NCBI GenBank assembly: GCA_903896595.1
Contig: CAITYL010000317.1
Span: forward strand, 1-41,491
Origin: an uncultured Lentisphaerota bacterium
Lineage (GTDB): Bacteria > Verrucomicrobiota > Lentisphaeria > Oligosphaerales > CAITYL01
Direction of reading: 5' to 3'
DNA length: 41,491 bases
Positions 1 to 8,118 of the stretch are shown one piece after another. Each line of letters opens with the position of its first letter. Positions within the stretch are counted from its first letter, which is position 1. The notes beneath the pieces are model-generated. The model was given only the letters and a program-made list of their open reading frames with translations. It did no database searches and was not told the origin of the DNA. The translations under genes and the position numbers were made by a program.

Positions 1-141
1 ACGCGGAAAAATACACGCAGGAGATTGAAAAGGTTTTGAGCAGCGGGAAAACGCCCGCCGGTTCGCACCGCTCCATTTGCGTGCAGGAGATTCTCACGGT
101 GCTGGATCCCCAGCCCGGCCAAACCGGCTTGGACGCGACGC
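1..141. repeat. Terminal direct repeat, left copy (circular overlap)
   Basis: Bases 1-141 are identical to bases 41351-41491. Joining the two ends leaves one cycle of 41,350 bp, and the rsmH-like reading frame passes through the join intact. A 141-base exact overlap is what a de Bruijn assembler run at k=141 leaves on a closed cycle, so this is most likely an assembly overlap and not a biological terminal repeat. Confidence 0.93.
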
Positions 142-953
142 TGGGGTTCGGCGGACATGCCCGGGAACTGCTCGGGCGCGTCACGCCGGGCGGCCGGTTG
201 TTCGGGATCGACGCGGACCCGATCGAGATCGTGCGCACCGAGGCGCGGCTCCGCGGCTTGGGGTTCGATGAACACGCGCTCATCGTCCGGCGCCTTAATT
301 TTGCCGGCATTCCCAAGCTGCTCGCGGACGCCGGGGGCGGGTTTGATTTCATTTTGGCGGATCTGGGCGTCTCGTCCATGCAGTTGGATGATCCGGCCCG
401 TGGCTTTACGTTCAAGGCCGCGGGGCCGCTCGACCTCCGGTTTAACCCCACCCGCGGGCAGCCGGCGTCAGCGTTTCTCCAGACGGTTTCCGAACCGCAG
501 CTCGCGGAACTGCTGTGGAACCATTCGGATGAGCCCCATGCCCGCGTGATCGCGAAGGCCATTTGTCACGCCCGGGCTGGACTCACCACCACCACGGCAC
601 TGGCGGAAACGATCCGAAACGCCCTGCCGCCGGTTTCGCCGGCGCATTCCGAGGACGCGATCAAGCGCGCGATCCGCCGATGCTTTCAGGCCATCCGCAT
701 TGCGGTCAATGACGAGTTTTCGGCGCTGGACCAGTTTTTGCGGAACCTGCCGCTCTGCCTGAAGCCCCAGGGCCGGGTGGCGATCCTCACCTTCCATTCC
801 GGTGAAGATGACCGGGTGGCGCGCGCCTTCCAGACCGGAGTCGACGCGGGAATCTATGCGGACCAGGGCCGCGACCCGATCCGGGCCACGGCCCAGGAAT
901 GCCACGACAATCCCCGTGCCAAATGCGCCAAACTGCGCTGGGCCCGCCGGTAA
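1..953 (+). CDS. rsmH: RsmH-like 16S rRNA cytosine-N4 methyltransferase (5' end continues from 41248)
   Basis: SAM-dependent methyltransferase of the RsmH/MraW family, which N4-methylates C1402 of 16S rRNA in the small subunit. Visible motifs are the SAM loop GLDATLGFGGH, the block DLGVSSMQLDDPARGF followed by GPLDLRF, and the C-terminal VAILTFHSGEDDRV. The gene is open at the left edge. Joined to 41248-41350 through the terminal overlap it gives a 351-residue protein starting at the ATG at 41248, with a basic N-terminal extension containing RRVRYRGTHPRRFAEKYKEL. That extension recalls a stand-alone RsmH subtype and not the canonical copy of the cell-division cluster, and no mraZ, ftsL or other division gene lies next to it. 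A TTG at 36 could be taken as a start, but the continuing frame and the conserved extension argue against it. The exact substrate of this subtype is inferred. Confidence 0.85.
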   Translation, partial: AEKYTQEIEKVLSSGKTPAGSHRSICVQEILTVLDPQPGQTGLDATLGFGGHARELLGRVTPGGRLFGIDADPIEIVRTEARLRGLGFDEHALIVRRLNFAGIPKLLADAGGGFDFILADLGVSSMQLDDPARGFTFKAAGPLDLRFNPTRGQPASAFLQTVSEPQLAELLWNHSDEPHARVIAKAICHARAGLTTTTALAETIRNALPPVSPAHSEDAIKRAIRRCFQAIRIAVNDEFSALDQFLRNLPLCLKPQGRVAILTFHSGEDDRVARAFQTGVDAGIYADQGRDPIRATAQECHDNPRAKCAKLRWARR

Positions 954-986
954 AAACAAAACCGGCCATGATTGTAATGACGAGTG

Positions 987-1284
987 TGCCGGTTGGGAAC
1001 CCCCTTTTGAGGAAAGGCGGTTCCCAAACCCTCCGTCAAACCTGTTTGTGCCTTTTTGCGGATTCCGCAGGCCGCCCCTGTTGCCCCAATCGTGGCCTGT
1101 TGCGCTGAAGCGGCCTGCGGAATCCGCAAAATGAAACAAAAGTTTTGGGAAGGGGGTTGCAGAGTGAACATGTGAACGACCCGGCGGAGCCGGGACTGCG
1201 AAGCGCGGAGCGCGGGGGGAGCACCCTTTTTCAAAAGGGTGGCCCCAACATCATCCAACAAAACTGCCATGCACCCGTTGCCGC
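987..1284. repeat. MITE-like palindromic repeat, copy A
   Basis: First of two copies of a structured repeat; copy B is at 5651-5880. The outer ends form imperfect inverted repeats of about 34 bp, at 991-1024 and 1217-1249. Nested inside is a perfect 22-bp inverted repeat containing TTGCGGATTCCGCAGG, whose arms surround a 34-nt loop. Copy A carries about 55 extra bases near 1156-1214, with small palindromes of their own, that copy B lacks. No ORF of its own is credible. It fills the spacer between the rsmH-like gene and the DUF1573 gene; the rest of 954-1319 shows nothing else. Confidence 0.85.
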
Positions 1285-1319
1285 CCAGGGTGTCACGGGG
1301 AACGGCCAGACCTTATGTT

Positions 1320-2366
1320 ATGGGCATGCGCATCTCTGTGGCCATCTTGATGGGCCTGGTGTTGCCGGGACTGGCGGTGGTGGTCCGGGCCGGCGGCCCG
1401 GGTGCCCCCGATGTTGCCGCCAAGTCCGCGGTTGCGGACACCGTCCGGGTCGAGCCGGCCGGCATCCTGCAAATGGGGGTGTTGCAGCCGACGGGCACGC
1501 CCAACCGGTTGACGTTCACGCTGGTCAATGACGGTCCGGCGCCGATTACCATTCAGCAGGTGCGGGCGGGCTGTTCCTGTTCGGCGGTGGCGGGGTATGC
1601 GCGCGAGCCGGTCCCGGCCGGCGGCCGCACGACGGTCGTGATCGAACTGGATGCCGGGAAACTGCCGGACGGCCGGTTCGAGCGTGGGGCGACGGTGGTC
1701 TTCGCGCCGCCCCAGGCGCCGGTCACCCTGCGCTTTGCCGGCGAGGTGCGGCGGCCGTTTGCCGTGGCCCCGCGCCATGACCAGTATGTGGGCATTCTCC
1801 GGTCACGCGACGTGCCGTGGCGAGCCGAGTTCGAGATTGAGGCACGACCGATCGGCGGCGTCCCGGCCCAGCCGGGAGTGCCGGTAACGACGGCGCCGGG
1901 GGTGACGGCGCGCCTGCTCCCGGCCGGCAAGGCCGGCCTGTACCGGCTGGAGGTGACCGGGGCGCCCCCCCTGCCCCTGGGACCGTTTAACGTGGAGGTG
2001 CGGCTGCCGGTGGCGGTGCCGGCCGGCCTGCCGGAGGAACGACTCACGGTGCGCGGCCGGGTCGGCCCCGAACTGTTTGGCCTGCCGCCGGTTTTGACGT
2101 TGCCGACCGGGTCGGCGGCGCCGGTGACGCGGCCGGTTGAACTGTCGTTCCGCGACACGGCGGAGCAGGACGTCACGGTTGAAGAACTCCGGTTCACAAC
2201 CCCGCCCGGGGTGCAGGCCGTGGTCCGGCCCGCGGAGCATGGGGCCATTGTGGACCTGACGTTTTCGCCGGCCGCCCTGAAAACGCCGGCTCTGGGCCAG
2301 ATCGAAGTGGCGACCCCGCGCTCGGCCCCGCTGATCCTGCGTTATGTGGCCGGCCCTGGGCGGTAA
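1320..2366 (+). CDS. DUF1573-type exported protein
   Basis: Predicted exported protein of about 348 residues. An N-terminal signal peptide (a hydrophobic run of about 20 residues ending VVVRA) is followed near residue 55 onward by a beta-sandwich region with the sequence VRAGCSCSA, the short Cys-Ser-Cys signature of DUF1573/HYDIN-like domains. The remainder is rich in Val, Pro and Gly and looks like repeated Ig-like strands. The function of the family is unknown; such proteins are common in the periplasm or envelope of PVC bacteria and Bacteroidota. The frame is open upstream to 1239, but that start lies inside the palindromic repeat. ATG 1320 or 1326, directly before the signal peptide, is preferred. 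No strong ribosome-binding site is visible, so the start is uncertain. Confidence 0.75.
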   Translation: MGMRISVAILMGLVLPGLAVVVRAGGPGAPDVAAKSAVADTVRVEPAGILQMGVLQPTGTPNRLTFTLVNDGPAPITIQQVRAGCSCSAVAGYAREPVPAGGRTTVVIELDAGKLPDGRFERGATVVFAPPQAPVTLRFAGEVRRPFAVAPRHDQYVGILRSRDVPWRAEFEIEARPIGGVPAQPGVPVTTAPGVTARLLPAGKAGLYRLEVTGAPPLPLGPFNVEVRLPVAVPAGLPEERLTVRGRVGPELFGLPPVLTLPTGSAAPVTRPVELSFRDTAEQDVTVEELRFTTPPGVQAVVRPAEHGAIVDLTFSPAALKTPALGQIEVATPRSAPLILRYVAGPGR

Positions 2367-2396
2367 AATTGGGTTGCGGAGCCAACCAACAGGAAT

Positions 2397-2425
2397 GCCA
2401 GCCCCCGGAAAACCGGCGGGCTGGC
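2397..2425 (+). terminator. Strong hairpin downstream of the DUF1573 gene
   Basis: GCCAGCCC pairs with GGGCTGGC, and inside it CCGG-AAAA-CCGG continues the stem to about 12 bp with an AAAA loop and one extra C. It lies 31 bases after the stop codon. No T-tract follows, so this may be a 3'-end stabilising hairpin and not a classical intrinsic terminator. Confidence 0.5.
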
Positions 2426-2486
2426 CTGATCGTGGTGGCGGCATTATGGTGCACCGCTTACCGTTGAAAGGCATCGGCAAAAAATA

Positions 2487-2580
2487 TTGAACATTCAACG
2501 TTCAAAGCGAGAGCACGAGAGAGATGCGGCGGTTTTTTCTTCCATGTTGGATGTTCGATGTTGAACGTTGGACGTTCCAA
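2487..2580. repeat. 7-bp period repeat (consensus ATGTTSR), inverted arms
   Basis: Bases 2544-2578 consist of five consecutive 7-mers of the form A-T/C-GTT-S-R in perfect register. A shorter arm of opposite sense at 2487-2505 pairs with it. The same unit recurs at 34374-34415. The array ends 17 bases before the murJ start codon, so it occupies the murJ leader. Confidence 0.8.
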
Positions 2581-2597
2581 TTTTTGAGCCTTGCCGC

Positions 2598-4208
2598 ATG
2601 AGCGACGACACCCGTTCCCATAGCCGGTCCATGCTGGTGGTGAGCGGCGGTGTGCTGTTCAGCCGGGTGCTGGGATTGGCCCGGGACGTGCTGTTTGCCT
2701 TTGTCTGGGGCACCGGCGTGGCGATGGATGCCTTTGCTTTCGCCTTCATGGTGCCCAACCTGTTCCGGGCACTGTTCGGCGAAGGCGCCTTTACCGGCGC
2801 GTTTGTGCCGGTATTTTCCGATAAATTGGAGCGCGAGGGCAAGGAAGCGGCGTGGCGGGCCGCCTGCCGGGTGGTGTCGGTGCTGGCCGTGGTGCTGGGG
2901 GCGGCGACGCTGCTGGTGATGCTGGGCTGCCTGGCGGCGTACCCCTGGGTCACCCAGGAGTACCCGCGCCGGATTCTGCTGCTCACCGCGCTGTTCATGC
3001 CTTATGCGCCGCTGATCTGCCTGGCGGTGGCGCTGGCGGGGGTGCTGAACACGTTCCACCGGTTTGCCGTCACCTCGCTGACGCCGCTGCTGCTCAATCT
3101 GTTGCTGATGGCCGGCTCGGCGGCGGCCTGGTGGTGGTGCCCCCGGGGCGGGGCGGACCGCGGGGTGTGGCTGCTGGTGCCGGCCGTGCTGGCGGCCGGG
3201 GTGCTGCATGTGGGCTGCCACGTGTGGGTGGCGCGCCGCCGCGAGGGGCTCGCCTTTCGCTTTTTGCCGGACTTTCGCGCGCCCGAGGTCCGGCGCATGG
3301 CCGTGCTGATGACGCCGATGCTGCTGGGCACGGGCATGATCCAGTTCAACGCGGTTCTGGACCGCTTCTGGGCGGCGCTGCTGGGCGGCGGCGCGGTGTC
3401 CGCGCTTTACTACAGTCAGCGGATCGTTTACCTGCCGGTGGGGCTGTTCGGCGTGGCTTCGAGCGTGGTGGCGCTGCCGGCGATGTCCCGGGCCTGGGCG
3501 CGCGGTGACCAGGAGGGGCTGCTGGAACAGCTCAGCCACGCCCTGCGCAAAGTGCTGTTTTTGTGTTTGCCGATGACCGTGCTGATGATGGTGCTGGCGG
3601 ACCCGCTGGTCCGGCTGTTTTTCCAGCGCGGCAGTTTCACCGACGCCAGCGTGGCTGCGACGCTGCTGGCCCTGATGTTTTACCTGCCCGGCATTCCGTT
3701 TTTCTCGCTGGTGAAACCGCTGGCCACCGGCTTTTATGCGCGGCAGGACACGCGGACGCCGGTACGCGTGGCCTGGGTCTGCCTGGGGCTCAATTTGGTG
3801 CTGAACCTGTCGCTGATGTGGTGGTTGCGCCAGGGCGGTCTGGCGCTGAGCACCACCCTCGCGGCGGTGGTCAATCTGGTGACGCTGCTGGTGCTGTTCC
3901 GGCGGCAGACCGGGCTGGACGTGTGGGGGAAAATCCGGCCCGCGGTGGTGCGCATGGCGCTGGCGGCCGCGGCGGCGGCGGCAGTCGCCTGGATGGCGCG
4001 GCGGTGGCTGTCCTGCGACTGGGCGGCGGCAGGCCTTCAGCACCGGGTGGCGGTGGTGGCGGTGCCGCTGGTGGTCGGCTATGCCGTATATGGCGTGGCG
4101 GCCCTGGCCCTGGGGTGCGGGGAAGGCCGGGAATTGATTGGCGATCTCACCGGCAAGCTGGCCCGGCGCTGGCCGCGGATCTTTGGCTGCCGGGCCGGCC
4201 AGCCGTAG
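2598..4208 (+). CDS. murJ: Lipid II flippase MurJ (MviN)
   Basis: Inner-membrane flippase of the MOP superfamily that moves lipid II across the cytoplasmic membrane for peptidoglycan synthesis. The 536-residue length and the string of hydrophobic segments (about 13-14) fit the family. The N-terminal block SRVLGLARDVLFA followed by MDAFAFAFMVPNLFRALFGE is the typical MviN signature, with conserved arginines in the central cavity. Further typical elements are FFQRGSFT near the middle and a tract of Leu/Ala-rich helices at the C-terminus. ATG 2598 was chosen over an in-frame TTG at 2568 because the TTG falls inside the 7-bp repeat and the family starts shortly before the first conserved helix. 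There is no good Shine-Dalgarno sequence; the leader is repeat sequence. Confidence 0.95.
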   Translation: MSDDTRSHSRSMLVVSGGVLFSRVLGLARDVLFAFVWGTGVAMDAFAFAFMVPNLFRALFGEGAFTGAFVPVFSDKLEREGKEAAWRAACRVVSVLAVVLGAATLLVMLGCLAAYPWVTQEYPRRILLLTALFMPYAPLICLAVALAGVLNTFHRFAVTSLTPLLLNLLLMAGSAAAWWWCPRGGADRGVWLLVPAVLAAGVLHVGCHVWVARRREGLAFRFLPDFRAPEVRRMAVLMTPMLLGTGMIQFNAVLDRFWAALLGGGAVSALYYSQRIVYLPVGLFGVASSVVALPAMSRAWARGDQEGLLEQLSHALRKVLFLCLPMTVLMMVLADPLVRLFFQRGSFTDASVAATLLALMFYLPGIPFFSLVKPLATGFYARQDTRTPVRVAWVCLGLNLVLNLSLMWWLRQGGLALSTTLAAVVNLVTLLVLFRRQTGLDVWGKIRPAVVRMALAAAAAAAVAWMARRWLSCDWAAAGLQHRVAVVAVPLVVGYAVYGVAALALGCGEGRELIGDLTGKLARRWPRIFGCRAGQP

Positions 4209-4251
4209 CCAGCAGGTAATTCCACATTAACGTTTAAATGGATCTTTATTC

Positions 4252-4505
4252 TACCACAAAGAACGCAAAGATCACAAAGATCAATTGCTCATTTTTAGAT
4301 TGTTTTGTCTTTGCGATCTCTGCGATCTTTGCGGTTAATTTTGGAATCAAGTTGAAGTGTGATTGGAATAAGATCTCACACGAAGACACGAAATCACGAA
4401 GAAATCAGAAAAATTGGGCACTTCTGGAAACCACATCTATGCGCCATATCTTCTCAACGCCCTTCAATTCTTCGTGCTCTTCATGTTCTTCATGGTGAAA
4501 ATCAG
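4252..4505. repeat. CACAAAGAT / CACGAAG short-period repeats filling the spacer
   Basis: Bases 4252-4282 hold 9-bp units of the CACAAAGAT type, and 4308-4338 hold the inverted counterpart (TTTGCGATC type), making a stem with a 25-nt loop. Bases 4376-4402 carry CACGAAG-type units. Bases 4470-4500 carry the inverse TTCATG/TTCGTG type, which reads CACCATGAAG on the minus strand just after the stop of the following minus-strand gene. The 298-base spacer shows no credible gene. Confidence 0.75.
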
Positions 4506-4506
4506 G

Positions 4507-5610
4507 CTAGTAGCGGCATTCGGCGCAGGTGGCGGCCAGCAGGCGTAAATTGGCCTCGCTGCCGATGAAAAACTGGTCCGATGGCGCCAAGATATAGCCC
4601 GCGTGATCCTTGGTCGCCTCGAAGCAGTCGAAAACTTGCTTGCGAATGACTTCCGGCGTGCCGCGCTCCAAGCCGGCGTTTTGATCGAAACCGCCGATAA
4701 AAAATAGGGCGTCGCCAACCCGGCGCGACGCCTCGCGCAAATCGCAATTACCGCCCATGGACGGGGGCGTCATGGTTTCCAGGCCGTCGGCGCCCGTGGC
4801 CTTGACCAACTCCAGCATCGGCATCACCCCGCCGCACAGATGATAAGACACCTTCAAGCCGATGGCATGAAAAGCGTCGCACTGTTGCCGGTCATAAGGC
4901 AAACAAAATTCCGTGAACATCGCCGGGGAAATCACCGTGCTCGATCCCGCTCCGCCCCCGACTTCGATCACATCGGCGGCGCTGTGTCCAATCATGCCCG
5001 CCACGTGCAGCGTCTTGGCGAGAATTCGGCCCAGCATGTGGTGCATCCACTCGGGCGTGTCCAAGGCCGCCATGATCGCCTCCTGGGTCCCCATCAAACA
5101 ACACAGGCTTTGCCACGGGCTGCCTTGACCCGGAGAAAACGGAAAGGTCCGGATGATGCCGTCGTCTTTGATAAACTCTTTATCGGCGACCAGGCCACTT
5201 TGATCCACCCGCACCGGCACCGGGCAATACCGGTCCCACAATTCAAAATCGCGCTCGCTCCGGATCAAATGCTGGATATTCCACGCCGTGTAAGCATTGT
5301 TGGCGCCGGTTTGCGTGAGGTTTCCTTCGGGGGTGGTGATGACTTCAGACCACGCCCGATTCCCCTCGGCGTCGGCCGCGAACTCCTGACGGTTCACCTG
5401 CCACCGGGCTTGGTCCTTCGCGGAAAATTCATACTTCGGACACAGATACGAGACGTGATCGAAACCGCAACGGCGGTTGGCCTCGAATAAGCTGCACCCC
5501 CCCATTACGGTTTTCAGATGATAGTCCAGCCAGGCGTGAATCTGGCAGGGCAGGCGGTCGGGGCGCTGATTGTGCAACGCGGTCAGCAAACGTTCCCGTG
5601 ACTTCATCAT
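4507..5610 (-). CDS. Uroporphyrinogen-decarboxylase-like protein (URO-D/MtaA superfamily)
   Basis: 367-residue TIM-barrel protein of the URO-D/MtaA superfamily, whose members include haem-pathway decarboxylases and zinc-dependent methylcobamide:CoM methyltransferases. The N-terminal SRERLLTALHNQRPDRLP is typical of the MtaA-like branch. A zinc-type motif H257-x-C259 lies in SYHLCGGVMP, but the position where MtaA has its third ligand reads ILAPSDQFF without cysteine; cysteines occur only at the very C-terminus (CAEC). It is therefore unlikely to be a haem-pathway HemE, and its substrate is unknown. Start ATGATG at 5610/5607 follows a GGAGAAGGG ribosome-binding site. It is the last gene of the minus-strand sugar block, separated from the aldolase by repeat copy B. 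A role in methyl transfer from a methylated sugar or a cofactor is only a guess. Confidence 0.85.
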   Translation of the reverse strand: MMKSRERLLTALHNQRPDRLPCQIHAWLDYHLKTVMGGCSLFEANRRCGFDHVSYLCPKYEFSAKDQARWQVNRQEFAADAEGNRAWSEVITTPEGNLTQTGANNAYTAWNIQHLIRSERDFELWDRYCPVPVRVDQSGLVADKEFIKDDGIIRTFPFSPGQGSPWQSLCCLMGTQEAIMAALDTPEWMHHMLGRILAKTLHVAGMIGHSAADVIEVGGGAGSSTVISPAMFTEFCLPYDRQQCDAFHAIGLKVSYHLCGGVMPMLELVKATGADGLETMTPPSMGGNCDLREASRRVGDALFFIGGFDQNAGLERGTPEVIRKQVFDCFEATKDHAGYILAPSDQFFIGSEANLRLLAATCAECRY

Positions 5611-5650
5611 GGCGATTTCCCTTCTCCGTGATCTTTGTGTTCCTCAATGA

Positions 5651-5880
5651 TGCCGGTTGGGAACCCCCTTTTGAGGAAAGGCGGTTCCCAAACCCTCCGT
5701 CAAACCTTTTTGTCTCTTTTTGCGGATTCCGCAGGCCGCCTCTGCTGCCCCAATCGTGGTCTATTGCACAGGAGCGGCCTGCGAAATCCGCAAAAGGGCA
5801 CCAAAAGTTTTAGGAAGGGGCTTGGGGAGCACCCTTTTTCAAAAGGGTGGCCCCAACAACAGTCATGCATCCGTTACCAC
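5651..5880. repeat. MITE-like palindromic repeat, copy B
   Basis: Second copy of the element at 987-1284. The first 60 bases are essentially identical to copy A. The inner hairpin keeps one mismatch. The right terminal arm (ACCCTTTTTC...AAAAGGGTGG) and the following CATGCAYCCGTTRCC block are shared too. It lies between the class II aldolase gene and the downstream URO-D-like gene and takes up nearly the whole 275-base spacer. Confidence 0.87.
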
Positions 5881-5885
5881 AAACG

Positions 5886-6518
5886 TCATTTGTGACAATG
5901 CAGTTCCTCAATTTGGGCGCCGGTCAGATGAGCCACCGCGGCCTTCAGCAGATGGTCGCAGATCAGCGTGGTTTTCGCCGCGTTCTCCAGCACCTCTAGG
6001 CGGTCAAAGGCGTGCAGGAGGTTTTTCCCGAGTGCAAGCGCTCCGTGGTTTTGCATCAGCATGCAGTTGTGGCGTTTTGCCGCCAGGGCCACCGCTTCGG
6101 CCAGGGCCGTGCCACCCTGAAGGTGATACGGTACTTTGGCAATGTCACCCAAGACGACATAGGATTCGGCGAGCAGTGTGCTCGAAATCGGGCAGGCCGC
6201 CGCCGCAAAGGCGCTGGCGGTCACCGGGTGGGCATGAACCACGGCCAGCACATCAGGGCGCGCCCGGTAAATCGCCAGGTGCATGCCGGCTTCGCAGGTC
6301 GGCTTGAATCCCGGGTCAAGCAAGTCGCCATCCAAACTCATGCGCCCGATGTCGCACCCTTGCATGACCGCTTTATCGGTACTCCCCGGCGTCATCAATA
6401 CCACCTGGTCTAGCTTGGCCGAAATGTTGCCGCCAGAGGTGGTGGTCAGGCCGCGCTCGTACAAGCGGCGCATGAAACCCGCGATAGTGTCGGCGATCTT
6501 TTGTTCTTTTACGTTCAT
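5886..6518 (-). CDS. Class II aldolase, L-fuculose-phosphate aldolase type
   Basis: 210-residue class II aldolase/adducin-family protein. Family members cleave sugar phosphates such as L-fuculose-1-phosphate, or ribulose- and rhamnulose-1-phosphate, into dihydroxyacetone phosphate and an aldehyde using Zn2+. Key residues are visible with the spacing of E. coli FucA: the phosphate loop SGGNIS at 28-33, catalytic E76 in TCEAG, zinc ligands H95 and H97 in VHAHP, and H158 in MQNHGA. The protein is complete. It lies 98 bases downstream of the PfkB kinase in the same direction, so it probably cleaves the ketose phosphate that the kinase makes. The exact sugar cannot be read from sequence. No clear ribosome-binding site precedes the ATG. 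Confidence 0.9.
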   Translation of the reverse strand: MNVKEQKIADTIAGFMRRLYERGLTTTSGGNISAKLDQVVLMTPGSTDKAVMQGCDIGRMSLDGDLLDPGFKPTCEAGMHLAIYRARPDVLAVVHAHPVTASAFAAAACPISSTLLAESYVVLGDIAKVPYHLQGGTALAEAVALAAKRHNCMLMQNHGALALGKNLLHAFDRLEVLENAAKTTLICDHLLKAAVAHLTGAQIEELHCHK

Positions 6519-6546
6519 TTTAGTCTACCTGATGTGCGGTATCGCT

Positions 6547-6616
6547 GTGACACCGTCGTACTCGTTGTCGTCCTTCGTACTCGATTCGACGACGAGGACG
6601 AGTACGACGACGATTT
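6547..6616. repeat. Intergenic inverted repeat of GTCGTACTCG type
   Basis: The left arm at about 6554-6582 (GTCGTACTCGTTGTCGTCC) and the right arm at about 6585-6613 (rich in CGACGAGGACGAGTACGAC) are imperfect reverse complements with a very short loop. Each arm is built of GTCGT/ACTCG short units. It fills the 98-base spacer between the kinase and the aldolase and would form a stable hairpin in the transcript. Confidence 0.7.
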
Positions 6617-7561
6617 TCAATCGAACAAAGTAGAGTCAAACAATGCCTTGGCAGCGGCCCAGCCGGAAATGCCCGTGGTGGTGCCGACGGCGCCGATGCA
6701 CAACGCGGCGACGCAGTTGCCGAGCCGGGCGCATTCAGCGGGAGAATAGCCCTTGGTCAAACCGGCAATGAACCCGGCGCAGAACGCGTCGCCGGCGCCG
6801 GAGGTGTCAACCACCGCCGTTCCCGGCAGAGCGGGAACGATAAACGGTGTTTTATCCTTGACCGCCACCAAACAACCATGGCCGCCCAGCTTGATCACCA
6901 CATTGGGCACGCCGAGACCCTGAAAAACGGCGGCCATCGCCACGGGATCGTCGCGCTTCGCCATCGCCCGCGCCTCATCCAGACTGGGCATAAACCACTC
7001 CAAATGGGAAAAAATCCCGTCAATCCGGGCGAGCCAGCGACCGGTCGAATCCCAGGCGGTGTCCAGGCAACAGGTCGCGCCCTTCGTCTTGGCCTGGGCC
7101 AGAAAATCCGCCAGCGCGGCCCCCTCGAACTGGGGCATCAAAAAGGTGCCGGCCAGCAAGACGGTATCGCCCGGCTGGATCAGATCCACATCCACATCAC
7201 GGGGAGAAAAACTCGCATTCGCACCCAGGCAGTGCAGCACGGTGCGCTCGCCATCCGACCCGATCGTCACCACGCTGGCGGAGCTTTGCACGGCGCTAGT
7301 GACCCGCAAGGCCTGCGTGTTGACACCGGCCTCGGCCATTACCTTGCCAAGCATCGCGCCCAGCTCGTCGCAGCCCACTTTCGCCGCGATATTGGTGTCC
7401 ACCCCGAGTTTGGCCAGGGCCACCGCCGCGTTGGCCGCACAGCCGCCAAGCTGAAGCTCAAGCCCGTCGATCAATCCCAGCTTGCCAGCGTCCGGCAGCC
7501 GGTTGACCGGATAAACCAGCACATCGGCGCAGATGATGCCGACACAAACCACCTTGCTCAT
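6617..7561 (-). CDS. PfkB-family carbohydrate kinase
   Basis: 314-residue ribokinase-like sugar kinase that phosphorylates a sugar with ATP in the cytosol. PfkB signature 1 is seen as GGCAANAAVALAKLG at 39-53, and signature 2 as VDTSGAGDAFCAGF at 251-264 with catalytic base D258. The start ATG overlaps the stop of the isomerase gene upstream (ATGA at 7558-7561), so the two are translationally coupled. The context (an isomerase before it, a DHAP aldolase after it) suggests that it phosphorylates a ketose such as D-fructose or D-xylulose. Whether the product is a 1- or 6-phosphate is not evident. Confidence 0.92.
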   Translation of the reverse strand: MSKVVCVGIICADVLVYPVNRLPDAGKLGLIDGLELQLGGCAANAAVALAKLGVDTNIAAKVGCDELGAMLGKVMAEAGVNTQALRVTSAVQSSASVVTIGSDGERTVLHCLGANASFSPRDVDVDLIQPGDTVLLAGTFLMPQFEGAALADFLAQAKTKGATCCLDTAWDSTGRWLARIDGIFSHLEWFMPSLDEARAMAKRDDPVAMAAVFQGLGVPNVVIKLGGHGCLVAVKDKTPFIVPALPGTAVVDTSGAGDAFCAGFIAGLTKGYSPAECARLGNCVAALCIGAVGTTTGISGWAAAKALFDSTLFD

Positions 7562-8118
7562 GCCCCCACCTCGCCCTCTGCCACTTTGGTGAAACGGTTG
7601 ATCGCGGGATCGGTGAAAAGATCCGCCTCATCGGTCGAACGGGTCGAAAATTCCGACACCACCGCGCCCTCGGCGCCGCCGCGGAACCAGTGCAGCGTGT
7701 CCGGCATCAAGGTGTATTGTTCGCCGGGCAGAAGCACAATTTCATGGGCCGCGACCAAATGCGCGGCATATTTATCCAACCCCTGCAAGTGAGGGGTGGC
7801 ATTGGCCGCACCAGCCACGTAAAGATAAACTTTGCCCCAACGGCAGCGGAATGTTTCCTCTTTGCCGGGAACGCCATTGCGGGTGGGATGACGGTGCTCC
7901 GGACAAGTCTGCCCCGGAAACAGCACCAATTCTTTAGCGCAGACCCTGGCCGTGTTGACATAAGTCAGCACTTCCAAACCGATCGCGTCCAAGTCACTCA
8001 ACCCAAAATCCGCCACCTCAATCGCGTCCTTCTCCGCCGCGGTCAGAACGATTCCCGCCTGTTGGTAGAATCCCAACGCCCGCTGTTTCGCGTGGCCAAG
8101 TTCAGCAAGGGTTAACAT
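7558..8118 (-). CDS. D-lyxose/D-mannose ketol-isomerase-like cupin
   Basis: 186-residue cupin of the D-lyxose isomerase family (Lyx_isomer, former DUF1498). The family interconverts D-lyxose and D-xylulose and often also D-mannose and D-fructose, using Mn2+. Metal ligands can be placed at H75 and H77 in PEHRHP, E88 in GKEETF and H143 in TLHWF, in cupin order. The start ATG at 8118 overlaps the 3' end of the lpdA gene by 7 bases and is preceded by AAAGGAG at a proper distance. The stop overlaps the kinase start. With an alpha-mannosidase in the same block, D-mannose to D-fructose is the favoured reaction; this is inference. Confidence 0.83.
   Translation of the reverse strand: MLTLAELGHAKQRALGFYQQAGIVLTAAEKDAIEVADFGLSDLDAIGLEVLTYVNTARVCAKELVLFPGQTCPEHRHPTRNGVPGKEETFRCRWGKVYLYVAGAANATPHLQGLDKYAAHLVAAHEIVLLPGEQYTLMPDTLHWFRGGAEGAVVSEFSTRSTDEADLFTDPAINRFTKVAEGEVGA

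Noticed and set aside
1145-1531. Short plus-strand frame starting in repeat copy A
   Set aside because: It lies in the repeat and in a wrong frame of the DUF1573 gene.
2502-4043. Long open frame of 513 codons on the minus strand opposite murJ
   Set aside because: Shadow of the GC-rich murJ gene; the translation is rich in His, Gln, Arg and Pro with no domain character.
4507-5610. Assignment of the URO-D-like gene as hemE
   Set aside because: The MtaA-like N-terminus, the HxC motif and the sugar-gene context differ from haem-pathway enzymes; no other haem gene is near.
5598-6307. Plus-strand frames across repeat copy B and the aldolase gene
   Set aside because: They run through the palindrome and antisense to a clear class II aldolase.
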